From NCBI GenBank assembly GCA_016783505.1, contig JADHWK010000035.1, positions 1-25,049 on the forward strand: a DNA stretch of 25,049 nucleotides. Direction: 5' to 3'. Shown here piece after piece: positions 15,459-22,740 of this stretch. A model generated the notes under the pieces. That model had not been told where the DNA came from. It was given only the letters and a program-made list of their open reading frames with translations, and made no database searches. Source of the DNA: Candidatus Zhuqueibacterota bacterium (GTDB lineage: Bacteria > BS750m-G25). How positions within the stretch are numbered: position 1 is the first letter of the stretch; every line of letters begins with the position of its first letter. Both the position numbers and the translations under genes were made by a program.

Positions 15459-15996
15459 AAAATTCCAGAAACTAACCCGTTTATGCGCCCTGATAGCCCT
15501 GGGGCTAATTTTATTCATCTTCGAAAGTTTTTTGCCCCGACCCCTGCCCTGGGTTAAGGTGGGGTTGGCTAATCTGGCCACCCTCCTGGCTCTATATTGG
15601 TTCGGATTTGGCGAGGCCCTGGTGGTGGTCGTCATCCGGGTAGGAGTGGGGGGGCTTATGTTGGGAACCCTGTTTAACCCTGCCTTCCTGTTCGCCCTCG
15701 GGGGGGGAGTGATAGCCACGCTGGTGATGGGGGGGGTCAGGAAAACGATGCCCAACTTCGGTGTCGTTGGGGTCAGTATCTGGGGAGCCTTGGCCCATAA
15801 CCTGACCCAACTAGGACTGGCTTATTTGCTGTTTATCCGGGGCGCAGGGATTTTTTATCTATTGCCGATGTTCCTATTTTCCAGCCTTTTTGCAGGTGTA
15901 GTGATAGGTGTAGTAGCGCTTTTTATTTTGGAAAGATTACCCATGCTGTCAGGAACAACTTTGAGTATTAATTATCTTTCTCAGAATAATAAATGA
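15454..15996 (+). CDS. Gx-type transporter / heptaprenyl diphosphate synthase component I-like membrane protein
   Basis: Integral membrane protein of about 180 residues with five or six hydrophobic segments. The pattern is LPWVKVGLANLATLLALYWFG, then VGVGGLMLGTLFNPAFLFALGGG, and later ALAHNLTQLGLAYLLF, which is characteristic of the Hpre_diP_synt_I (Gx transporter) family. It is probably an S-component-like transporter; the older prenyl-synthase name is doubtful. It is commonly near NusG_II genes, as here (12260). The start is ambiguous: GTG 15454 is the first codon beyond the duplicated repeat, and GTG 15439 is in frame upstream. Neither has a good ribosome site, and the 71-bp insertion may have altered the leader. 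Confidence 0.82.
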   Translation: MKKFQKLTRLCALIALGLILFIFESFLPRPLPWVKVGLANLATLLALYWFGFGEALVVVVIRVGVGGLMLGTLFNPAFLFALGGGVIATLVMGGVRKTMPNFGVVGVSIWGALAHNLTQLGLAYLLFIRGAGIFYLLPMFLFSSLFAGVVIGVVALFILERLPMLSGTTLSINYLSQNNK

Positions 15997-16026
15997 CTCT
16001 ATTCCCAAAAAGAAGAATAGAGATCT

Positions 16027-16047
16027 AACACGATCTCCGATCGTGTT
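16027..16047. terminator. Hairpin after the Gx gene
   Basis: AACACGATC, TCC loop, GATCGTGTT forms a perfect 9-bp stem 31 bases after the stop. No T-run follows, so termination is only probable. Confidence 0.45.
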
Positions 16048-16060
16048 TAAGATCCGTATG

Positions 16061-16106
16061 TGTTATAATCATATGAAGTTAAAAAGACACCGTTTCAAAC
16101 AGTGTC
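16061..16106 (+). promoter_or_regulatory. Extended -10 promoter and leader hairpin of the PFK gene
   Basis: TGTTATAAT (16061-16069) is an extended -10. Transcription would start near 16076, giving a leader of about 63 bases. The leader contains the hairpin GACAC...GTGTC (16086-16106). Confidence 0.55.
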
Positions 16107-16138
16107 AGATTATCTTCAGTTAGGCTTAAGGTTAAACT

Positions 16139-17239
16139 ATGAAAATGGAGACATCAAAACATCTTGGGGTTCTGACGGGTGGGGGGGATTGTCCGGGGCT
16201 GAACGCCGTCATCCGGGCGGTGGTGAAAACGGCCATCAACCGCTTCGGGTGGAAAGTAATCGGGATAGAAGATGGATTTTCCGGTCTGCTGAAGCCCGGT
16301 AAGACGAGAACTTTGGGGTTAAAAGATGTCAAGGGTATTCTTCCCCGGGGGGGAACGATCCTGGGAACTACTAACCGAAGCAATCCTTTCGAGTATAAAA
16401 CCTGGGTGAACGGCAAGCTCCGGGTTGAAGACATTTCTCACATCGCCCATGATCGGATAGAGAAACTGGGGATTGACGCCTTAATTGTCATCGGCGGGGA
16501 TGGGTCGCTGAAGATCGCCCAGCGATTTTTCGAGCTGGGGGTGTCGGTGGTGGGCATTCCTAAGACCATTGACAACGATCTTGAGGCCACTGACATGACC
16601 TTCGGGTTTCAGACCGCGGTGCTGACAGCCACCGAGGCCATTGACAAACTGCACACCACCGCCGAGAGCCACCACCGGGTGATGATTGTGGAGTTGATGG
16701 GTCGGTATGTGGGCTGGATCGCCTTAGAATCGGGTCTGGCCGGGGGTGCCGACGTTATCCTCATCCCCGAGATCCCCTATCATATGGAAAAAGTCGTCAC
16801 CAAAATTAAAGATAGGGATAAAAGGGGGAGGAAATTTAGTATTATGGTGGTGGCAGAGGGGGCAAAGCCGGTCGAGGGTAAGGCCACCCTTTTGAGCCCC
16901 GCTGATAAAGAAGCCGGGGCCGAGAGGCTGGGGGGGATTGGGGACAAACTGGCCCAGGAAATTACCCGACTCACGGGCATGGAGACCCGGGTCACCGTGT
17001 TGGGTCACGTGCAGCGGGGCGGATCACCCTGTCCCTTCGACCGCATCCTGGCCTCCCGCTACGGTCGTGCCGCTGTGGAACTGGTGGCCGAAGGAAAATT
17101 CGGCCATATGGTTTGTCTCCATACCCCAAACATCGAATCCGTCCCCATAAAAGAAGCGGTGAGCTCCTTTCTGGCCGTGCCCCCGGACGGGGATTTGGTC
17201 AGAACGGCGGAGATGTTAGGGGTGGAATTCGGGAGATGA
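16139..17239 (+). CDS. 6-phosphofructokinase
   Basis: Cytoplasmic glycolytic kinase of 366 residues. The opening LTGGGDCPGLNAVIR is the nucleotide-binding glycine loop. GGDGS (119-123) with Gly at the position filled by Asp in many pyrophosphate enzymes points to ATP as donor. PKTIDNDL (141-148) carries the catalytic Asp145, and Lys142 replaces the Gly of E. coli PfkA. MGRYVGW and HVQRGGSP bind the sugar phosphate. The Gly/Lys pairing places it among the intermediate PFK groups rather than the E. coli type. AAGG eight bases before ATG 16139 supports the start. It is single-cistron, with its own promoter. Confidence 0.93.
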   Translation: MKMETSKHLGVLTGGGDCPGLNAVIRAVVKTAINRFGWKVIGIEDGFSGLLKPGKTRTLGLKDVKGILPRGGTILGTTNRSNPFEYKTWVNGKLRVEDISHIAHDRIEKLGIDALIVIGGDGSLKIAQRFFELGVSVVGIPKTIDNDLEATDMTFGFQTAVLTATEAIDKLHTTAESHHRVMIVELMGRYVGWIALESGLAGGADVILIPEIPYHMEKVVTKIKDRDKRGRKFSIMVVAEGAKPVEGKATLLSPADKEAGAERLGGIGDKLAQEITRLTGMETRVTVLGHVQRGGSPCPFDRILASRYGRAAVELVAEGKFGHMVCLHTPNIESVPIKEAVSSFLAVPPDGDLVRTAEMLGVEFGR

Positions 17240-17356
17240 TTGAACCTAAATACCCTGATTTAATACTGAAAATACCGAGAAAAGACAAAAGTTCCGTAAA
17301 GTACATTGTTTTGCAAATAAAGTGTGTATGGGACAAATACAAGCTAAATCACATTT

Positions 17357-17414
17357 CCTCCCCCTTTATGGGGGAGGGCTTGCCCCGTTAGATAGTTTAC
17401 TTAATCTAACGGGG
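17357..17414. repeat. REP-like double hairpin
   Basis: CCTCCCCC/GGGGGAGG (loop TTTAT) is directly followed by an 11-bp perfect stem, CCCCGTTAGAT/ATCTAACGGGG. The trailing GGTGGGGGTTAC is mirrored by the start of the second element. It resembles dispersed intergenic palindromes of the REP/BIME kind. Confidence 0.65.
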
Positions 17415-17545
17415 TAAAGGTGGGGGTTACTAACATGAAACAGGGAGGCAACCTTATCCTGAAATCTCAGAAATAAGCCAATCGGTCTATATATCGTAGA
17501 TTTCGTCTGCTTTGAGAAATAGTTGATTATCAAATTGCTTTTTAT

Positions 17546-17579
17546 CACCCACCCCTAACCCCTCCCATCAAGGGAGGGG
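17546..17579. repeat. REP-like hairpin, opposite orientation
   Basis: CACCCACCCCTAACC leads into CCCCTCCC-ATCAA-GGGAGGGG. Reverse-complemented, it follows the order of the first half of the 17357 element, so the two form an inverted pair. Confidence 0.65.
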
Positions 17580-17739
17580 AACTAATAAGATTTCGAAAGA
17601 TAGGATAGAACAGTGTTCACCGAACTTTTACGAGAAAAGTATATCAATGGTATATAGGTCAGGAGCCTAACTGAAAGATTATTTTGTGATTTTTTAGGGT
17701 CATTTCAGTGTTATTCGGTGCTTTTCAGAATTTGGGTTA

Positions 17740-18525
17740 ATGAGAAAAGTCATATCAGCCAGCCGCAGGATTGACCTGGTGGGGGGATTTCCAGATCAAT
17801 TGGCCCATCTGCTGGATGATAAATGTCCCCCAAACCGAGTACATACCTTAGTTCTGTGGACCAAAAATGCGGCTAATCTTCTGAATCACCAAAGGCTTCG
17901 GGAAACGGTTAAACGGTATGATCAGATATACCTTCATTACTCCATCACGGGAATGGGGGGCGGATTTTTGGAACCCAGGATTCCCCCGACCGAAGAGGCC
18001 CTGGGCCATCTTCCCCGGTTGATACGGTTGGTGGATTGTCCCCAGCGGATTCGAATACGGTTCGACCCCATCGTGCATCTTCGTCTGCCCGGAGGGGGTA
18101 ACTTTTCCAATTTCCCCCATTTTGAAAGGGTAGTTTCAAGGGTGGTGGAACTGGGTATAACTACATTTTCTATCAGTTGGATGGCGACTTACCGGGGGGT
18201 GGTGCGGAGGTTGAGGGAGCGGGGAATTTTACCCGAGGTGGTTTCTCTGTCCAGGAGGAAGGAAGAAGCTGAGAAGCTGATTGAAATCGCTAACAATCTG
18301 GGAATAACCATAAACTGGTGCTGTGTTTCCGGTTTTCAGTCATCCCGCTGTATTGATGGAGAATTGTTTAACGCTCTGCACCCGTTGGGTTACCAATGCT
18401 CTACTGCAAAAGCTAAGGGTCAGCGAGAGTTGTGCGGCTGCACCGAATCCTGGGACATCGGCTGGTATAACCCCTGTCCCCACGGATGTCTGTATTGCTA
18501 TGCGAATCCTAAAATTGAAAAATAG
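17740..18525 (+). CDS. DUF1848 family protein with radical-SAM-like cysteine cluster
   Basis: Protein of 261 residues matching the DUF1848 pattern. It starts VISASRRIDLVGGFPDQL, has LVLWTKNAANL and the RIRFDPIVH strand of a barrel, and ends with CGCTESWDIGWYNPCPHGCLYCYA (split here by its conserved parts). The closing C-x3-C-x2-C (CPHGCLYC) lies at the C-terminus and can bind an iron-sulfur cluster in radical-SAM fashion. Upstream Cys residues (CCVSGF and CGC) may add ligands. The reaction is unknown. ATG 17740 has no strong ribosome site. It is transcribed alone and followed by an AT-rich insertion. Confidence 0.85.
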   Translation: MRKVISASRRIDLVGGFPDQLAHLLDDKCPPNRVHTLVLWTKNAANLLNHQRLRETVKRYDQIYLHYSITGMGGGFLEPRIPPTEEALGHLPRLIRLVDCPQRIRIRFDPIVHLRLPGGGNFSNFPHFERVVSRVVELGITTFSISWMATYRGVVRRLRERGILPEVVSLSRRKEEAEKLIEIANNLGITINWCCVSGFQSSRCIDGELFNALHPLGYQCSTAKAKGQRELCGCTESWDIGWYNPCPHGCLYCYANPKIEK

Positions 18526-18713
18526 GCACAAAAAAGCCTAATACCCTTGTCATATGTTATCCTTATCTTATCATAATTTTGTCCTAAAAATTACAGCGTT
18601 TTCACAGCGCGGGGTTTTATTTGTCTTTTTGATTAAAGTTTTTATGGAATCTGCCGATAATAATAAAGGAGAAACAGAAGGTCTTAAAAAAATTTCAAAA
18701 ATAAAAAAATTCA

Positions 18714-18742
18714 TTGACTTTTTAAAATATTATTTGTATATT
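18714..18742 (+). promoter_or_regulatory. Strong promoter of the RNA/NYN unit
   Basis: TTGACT (18714-18719), a 17-base spacer and TATATT (18737-18742). The predicted start is near 18749. No other promoter is visible between here and the NYN gene. Confidence 0.75.
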
Positions 18743-18748
18743 AATCCA

Positions 18749-18812
18749 TCATCCCTTCAAGACGTTGTGTCTTGTTGGCCCCGAGTCGCCTGTGCGCTCG
18801 GGTTTTTTTTTT
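18749..18812 (+). ncRNA. Short two-hairpin RNA or attenuated leader before the NYN gene
   Basis: From the predicted start, the transcript would be about 64 nt. It folds into CAAGAC-GTTGT-GTCTTG (18758-18774), then the terminator stem CCCGAG-T-CGC-CTGT-GCG-CTCGGG (18780-18802) and ten Ts. No long open frame is needed to explain it. It could be an independent small RNA or a leader whose read-through feeds the NYN gene. No tandem repeats are present. The 18526-18713 stretch upstream holds a weak open frame (18554 on) that I regard as non-coding. Confidence 0.55.
18780..18812 (+). terminator. Strong intrinsic terminator between RNA and NYN gene
   Basis: A GC-rich 9-bp stem with one bulge, a four-base loop and ten consecutive Ts. 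It ends 17 bases before ATG 18830, an unusual place unless it controls read-through. Confidence 0.85.
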
Positions 18813-18829
18813 GAAAATGCAGACCTATT

Positions 18830-19441
18830 ATGAATAAAGTGATTTTCTTTATAGATGGTTTCAACCTTTATCATGCTCTGAATGGTAATCCTTTATATCA
18901 TAAATACAAATGGTTAGATTTAACCAAGCTTGTTAAATGCTATATAAAAGAAAATGAAAAAATTGAGAGTATTTATTACTTTACAGCATTAGCTTATTGG
19001 AGGCCAGATAAAATAGCAAGGCATAAGTTATTTATTAAAGCTTTAGAACTACAAAATATAAACATTGTTTATGGTAAATTCAAAATAAGGGATAAAACTT
19101 GTCGATTGTGCAAAGGAGAATATAGAATCCCTGAGGAAAAGCAGACCGATGTAAATATCGCAATACATTTATTCGAATTAGCTATGTATGATAGATACGA
19201 TACAGCTATTATTATCTCAGGTGATAGCGATTTTGCCCCTTCAATACAGGCCGTAAAGAAAAATTTTCCTATAAAAAGGATAGGTATTGTTATTCCTATT
19301 GGACGAGGAGCTGAATTCCTTAAACAAATTTGCGATTTTCATATGAAAATGAAAGAGAAACATTTAAGGTCGAGTTTATTTGAAAAAGAGATTGCCATTG
19401 GCGAAGGTCGAAAACTTATCTGCCCTCCTCAATGGCAATAG
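18830..19441 (+). CDS. NYN-domain (LabA/DUF88-like) ribonuclease
   Basis: Protein of 203 residues with a PIN-like NYN fold. Acidic catalytic residues are visible in FFIDGFNLY (Asp9), EKQTDVNIAI (Asp near 107) and IISGDSDF (Asp132 and Asp134). A small CRLCKGEYRIPEEK insert (near 90-103) carries a CxxC that may be part of a zinc knuckle. Such domains cleave RNA; the target is unknown. The gene is AT-rich relative to its neighbours and has no clear ribosome site. It lies 17 bases behind a strong terminator and is followed by its own terminator. It appears to belong with the upstream RNA and promoter as one transferred unit. Confidence 0.88.
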   Translation: MNKVIFFIDGFNLYHALNGNPLYHKYKWLDLTKLVKCYIKENEKIESIYYFTALAYWRPDKIARHKLFIKALELQNINIVYGKFKIRDKTCRLCKGEYRIPEEKQTDVNIAIHLFELAMYDRYDTAIIISGDSDFAPSIQAVKKNFPIKRIGIVIPIGRGAEFLKQICDFHMKMKEKHLRSSLFEKEIAIGEGRKLICPPQWQ

Positions 19442-19458
19442 ACTTTTCCTTCCCATTC

Positions 19459-19479
19459 CCCGCATTTAGCGGGTTTTTT
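19459..19479 (+). terminator. Intrinsic terminator after the NYN gene
   Basis: CCCGC-ATTTA-GCGGG and six Ts, 18 bases after the NYN stop. Confidence 0.85.
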
Positions 19480-19786
19480 ATTTTCCATAATCCAACCTTT
19501 CAATAACATTCCTCAGATGCTCACTGGCCAACGATCCATAATACCTCTCGATTGTCATCACCCTGGTTCCCGTGATCCTGGCTACCTCAGTGATCGACAT
19601 TCCCAACATCAATGAATGCGAAATAAAGGTCTTCTTGAGCTGGTGGAGGTTCCCCTCGATTCTCAGCCCCTGCAGGATCTCCTTGATTACGGTGGGAGAC
19701 GGAAAGCGGGCTATACCGGACGACCCGACCCTCCCCTCCAACCTACCCGCGGCCTTAAGCCGTTTGGGCGCCTCATTGATCGGATT
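19478..19786 (-). pseudogene. Tyrosine recombinase C-terminal remnant
   Basis: On the reverse strand, an open frame with no proper start gives NPINEAPKRLKAAGRLEG..., then HQLKKTFISHSLMLGMSITEVARITGTRVMTIERYYGSL. This follows the integrase core HxLRHTFA...GH...RYxH. The conserved Arg of HxxR is Lys here, the GH histidine is Thr, and only the C-terminal part remains; the nucleophile-like Tyr (RYYG) is present. It is therefore a degraded recombinase from a lost element, next to the AT-rich NYN unit. Confidence 0.7.
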
Positions 19787-19794
19787 TCAATAAT

Positions 19795-19848
19795 ATATAG
19801 ACAATAAGATTTAGATCTGCCATTAATTATCAAACTGATTGTCTATAT
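19795..19848. repeat. 11-bp perfect inverted repeat
   Basis: ATATAGACAAT (19795-19805) and ATTGTCTATAT (19838-19848), 32 bases apart. It lies between the integrase remnant and the LKR promoter. It could be a recombination core or an operator. Confidence 0.6.
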
Positions 19849-19874
19849 CTAAATGGGCTTTTTCATTTTATTGA

Positions 19875-19903
19875 TTGACAATAATTTTTTTTTTAGTTAT
19901 ATT
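19875..19903 (+). promoter_or_regulatory. Promoter of the LKR gene (leaderless)
   Basis: Consensus TTGACA (19875-19880), a 17-base spacer and TATATT (19898-19903). The start point would be 19909-19913, at or just before ATG 19913. Confidence 0.75.
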
Positions 19904-19912
19904 TATGATGTT

Positions 19913-21223
19913 ATGAAAACAGTAATCGGAATTCGCCGGGAGGATAAGAACCGCTGGGAACGCCGGGTTCCCTTGATTCCCGAGCATGTGATCGAACTCC
20001 GGCGGGAGCATAATGTTGAAGTGATTATGCAACCCTCCGAAATCCGCATCTTTTCGAATGATGAATACAGGCAGGCGGGGGCCAGCGTTTCCGAGGACCT
20101 TTCCCCCTGCCCCATCGTATTCGCCGTTAAAGAAATCCCCATCCATTTCTTCGAGCCGGGGAAAACATACGTCTTTTTTTCCCACGTCATCAAGGGTCAA
20201 CCCCATAACATGCCCATGCTGAGGCAAATGCTGGATCTGAAATGCCAGTTGATTGATTATGAAAAAGTGGAAGATGGGAAGGGCAGACGTCTGATCTTCT
20301 TCGGGAGGCAGGCGGGTCTGGCCGGGATGATTGATTCCCTCTGGGCCCTGGGACAACGATTAAACTACGAGTGTATTGAGAATCCTTTCAGCGGAATTAG
20401 GCTGGCCCACCAATACGAAAGCCTTGCGGAGGCAAATGAAGAGATCGTTAGTGCTGGCGAAAAAATCTGTACTCAGGGCCTTCCTGAATCCTTGTCCCCC
20501 TTGATCTGCGGTTTTGCCGGGTACGGGCACGTTTCCCAGGGGGCCCAGGAGATCCTCAGTCTGTTGCCGGTTCAGGAAATAGACCCCGGGGAAGTTGAAT
20601 CAGTCCTCAGGGGTCCAGATTACTCAAAGAATCTCATTTATAAAACTGTGTTTAAGGAAGAACATCTGGTTCAGCCCATCTCCCCTGGGGTTCGTTTTGA
20701 ACTACAGGATTATTATGACCACCCGGAGAAATACCGTTCACAGTTCGAGTCCTACCTTTCCAACCTGACCCTGCTTATAAACTGCATCTATTGGGACGAA
20801 AGATACCCCAGACTGGTGACGAAAGGATACTTGAAGCAATTGTATGCGGGCGGTGGAAGCCCCAGGCTGCGGGTGATCGGGGACATCAGTTGTGATGTGG
20901 AGGGGGCGGTGGAATGCACGGTACGCTGCACCAACCCAGGAAGCCCAATCTTTGTCTATGACCCCTTCGAGGAGCGGGCAGCCGACGGCTGGGAGGGGAT
21001 AGGCCCGGTGGTGTTGGCGGTGGACAACCTGCCCTGCGAACTGCCCAGGGAATCCTCCACCTATTTCAGCGGTGTACTTAAACAGTTCGTCCCCCCTATG
21101 GTGAAGGCCGACTTTTCGGGTGATTTTGACCAATGTAAGCTTCCATCAGCCATAAAAAACGCCGTTATTGTCTATCACGGGGAGCTCATATCCGACTACC
21201 GTTACCTTAAAAAGTTTCTATAA
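19913..21223 (+). CDS. Lysine-ketoglutarate reductase (AlaDh/PNT-type saccharopine dehydrogenase)
   Basis: Cytoplasmic enzyme of 436 residues related to the LKR half of animal/plant LKR-SDH. It begins VIGIRREDKNRWERRVPLIPEHV (split motif RWERRVPL), the AlaDh_PNT N-domain. GKTYVFFSHVIKGQPHNM carries the substrate-binding segment. ICGFAGYGHVSQGAQEIL is the GxGxxxxG dinucleotide fold. It condenses lysine and 2-oxoglutarate to saccharopine with NAD(P)H. ATG 19913 was chosen over an earlier in-frame ATG at 19853 because the promoter lies between them. No ribosome site is present, in keeping with leaderless translation. The gene ends 123 bases before saccharopine dehydrogenase. Confidence 0.9.
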   Translation: MKTVIGIRREDKNRWERRVPLIPEHVIELRREHNVEVIMQPSEIRIFSNDEYRQAGASVSEDLSPCPIVFAVKEIPIHFFEPGKTYVFFSHVIKGQPHNMPMLRQMLDLKCQLIDYEKVEDGKGRRLIFFGRQAGLAGMIDSLWALGQRLNYECIENPFSGIRLAHQYESLAEANEEIVSAGEKICTQGLPESLSPLICGFAGYGHVSQGAQEILSLLPVQEIDPGEVESVLRGPDYSKNLIYKTVFKEEHLVQPISPGVRFELQDYYDHPEKYRSQFESYLSNLTLLINCIYWDERYPRLVTKGYLKQLYAGGGSPRLRVIGDISCDVEGAVECTVRCTNPGSPIFVYDPFEERAADGWEGIGPVVLAVDNLPCELPRESSTYFSGVLKQFVPPMVKADFSGDFDQCKLPSAIKNAVIVYHGELISDYRYLKKFL

Positions 21224-21346
21224 TCTCGGTAGATCAGCAGCATTTCTACTAAGAAACTACCAGAGAGCAGAGGGGCGGAGGGGCAAGGGGGGAGGGGACA
21301 ACTGTGATGTGTTTTCAAAAGGGATATTTGAAAGGAGGTCTAACAG
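21224..21346. other. Purine-rich gap between the LKR and SDH genes
   Basis: A G-rich tract (AGGGGCGGAGGGGCAAGG near 21272) is followed by the strong ribosome site AAAGGAGGT at 21331. No terminator is visible, so the two genes may share a transcript. Confidence 0.5.
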
Positions 21347-22678
21347 ATGAAAAATGTACTGGTCTTAGGTGCTGGTCTAGTAGCCAAACCGCTGGTTCGA
21401 TACCTGCTGGACCAACCTGATTTTCACGTGAAAGTTGCCAGTCGCACCGTGAGCAAGGCAGAAAAACTCGTCGGTGATCACCCCAGGGGTGAGGCCCAGG
21501 CCTGGAATGTCAACGATACCGCAGAACTGGAGAATCTTATCCAACAGGCTGATCTAGCAATCAGTCTGCTGCCGTTTATTCATCATACCACCGTAGCAGA
21601 GTTGTGCATCAGGTTTCAGAAGCCCATGGTGACCACCTCTTACGTCAGCGATGCCATGAGAAAGTTGGATGAGCGGGCGAAAGGAGCAAGTGTACTCATC
21701 TTGAATGAAATTGGCATTGACCCGGGTATTGATCACATGTCCGCTATGAAGATCATCCACCGGGTTCAGAATGAGGGGGGAGAGATCACCAGTTTCTACT
21801 CCTATTGTGGCGGTCTTCCCGCCCCTGAAGCGAACACCAATCCCTTTGGGTACAAATTCTCATGGAGCCCGAGGGGGGTTGTGCTCGCTGGAAAGAATTC
21901 CGGACGATACCTCAAGGATGGAAAGGAAGTATTCATCCCCGGGAAAGAGCTTTTCAGCCATTATTGGACGATAACCATCGAAGGATTGGGTGATTTCGAG
22001 GCCTATACGAACAGGGATTCCCTCCCTTACATTGAGACCTATGGGATTGACACGGTCAAATCAATGTACCGGGGAACGTTGCGGAATCTGGGGTGGTGCG
22101 ATACCTGGAAGAAGATGGTGGATCTGGGGCTGCTGGATGAGCAGGAAAGGGATGACCTTCAGGGGCTTTCGTTCAGGGATTTTATCAGAACCTTCATTAA
22201 GGGTGAAGCTGGAGGCGATTTAAAAAAAGAGATAGCTACCTATCTGAAGATAGATGAAAATTCAGAAGTGATAAAGAGATTTGAATGGCTTGGTTTATTA
22301 AGCGAAGACCCCTTACCGCTTGAGAAAGGCTCCCCTTTGGATGTCCTGGCGGCTCGTCTATTAGATAAGCTCAGATACGAAGAAGGTGAAAAGGATATGA
22401 TCATCTTGCATCACGAGTTCATCGCAGAATATCCGGGGCGGCGAAAGGAAAAAATCACCTCTACCCTGATAGATTTTGGGATACCGGGCGGGGATTCATC
22501 CATGTCACGGACGGTGGGTCTGCCGGCGGCGATCGGGGCCAAGTTGATTCTGCAGGGAAAGATTAAAGCCACCGGCGTTCACATCCCGGTGAATCCAGAC
22601 ATTTACGAGCTAGTTCTGAAAGAATTGGAAAGGGAAGGGATAACTTTTAAGGAAAAAAGCGAAAGTCTCAATATTTAG
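21347..22678 (+). CDS. Saccharopine dehydrogenase (glutamate-forming type)
   Basis: Protein of 443 residues with an N-terminal Rossmann motif VLVLGAGLVAKPLVRYL. Next come the conserved LLPFIHHTTVAELCI, LNEIGIDPGIDHMSAM, and YCGGLPAPEANTNPFGYKFSW, the last being the signature of LYS9/SDH enzymes. The last 100 residues return to the N-domain (GLPAAIGAKLILQGKI, TGVHIPVNPDIY). It oxidises saccharopine to glutamate and aminoadipate semialdehyde. With the preceding LKR it forms the saccharopine lysine-catabolic pathway as two separate genes. AGGAGG eight bases upstream fixes the start. Confidence 0.92.
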   Translation: MKNVLVLGAGLVAKPLVRYLLDQPDFHVKVASRTVSKAEKLVGDHPRGEAQAWNVNDTAELENLIQQADLAISLLPFIHHTTVAELCIRFQKPMVTTSYVSDAMRKLDERAKGASVLILNEIGIDPGIDHMSAMKIIHRVQNEGGEITSFYSYCGGLPAPEANTNPFGYKFSWSPRGVVLAGKNSGRYLKDGKEVFIPGKELFSHYWTITIEGLGDFEAYTNRDSLPYIETYGIDTVKSMYRGTLRNLGWCDTWKKMVDLGLLDEQERDDLQGLSFRDFIRTFIKGEAGGDLKKEIATYLKIDENSEVIKRFEWLGLLSEDPLPLEKGSPLDVLAARLLDKLRYEEGEKDMIILHHEFIAEYPGRRKEKITSTLIDFGIPGGDSSMSRTVGLPAAIGAKLILQGKIKATGVHIPVNPDIYELVLKELEREGITFKEKSESLNI

Positions 22679-22740
22679 AAAGTTTAATATAACCAATATA
22701 TTATATTGAATTAAATGAAGTAAACAAGTTATTGAATGAT

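Larger units (their letters stand above)
17240..17739. other. Intergenic region with REP-like hairpins
   Basis: About 500 bases without a convincing gene. It holds two structured repeats (17357-17414 and 17559-17579, listed separately), separated by about 150 bases of plain sequence. The part just before 17740 shows no obvious promoter. Confidence 0.6.

Noticed and set aside
18554-18814. 86-codon open frame before the NYN gene
   Set aside because: Its last third overlaps a strong promoter, two hairpins and an intrinsic terminator; it has no ribosome site and no recognisable family.
19853-19912. Upstream in-frame ATG for the LKR gene
   Set aside because: A consensus promoter lies between it and ATG 19913, and the added residues (MGFFILLIDNNFFFSYIY) are not part of the family.
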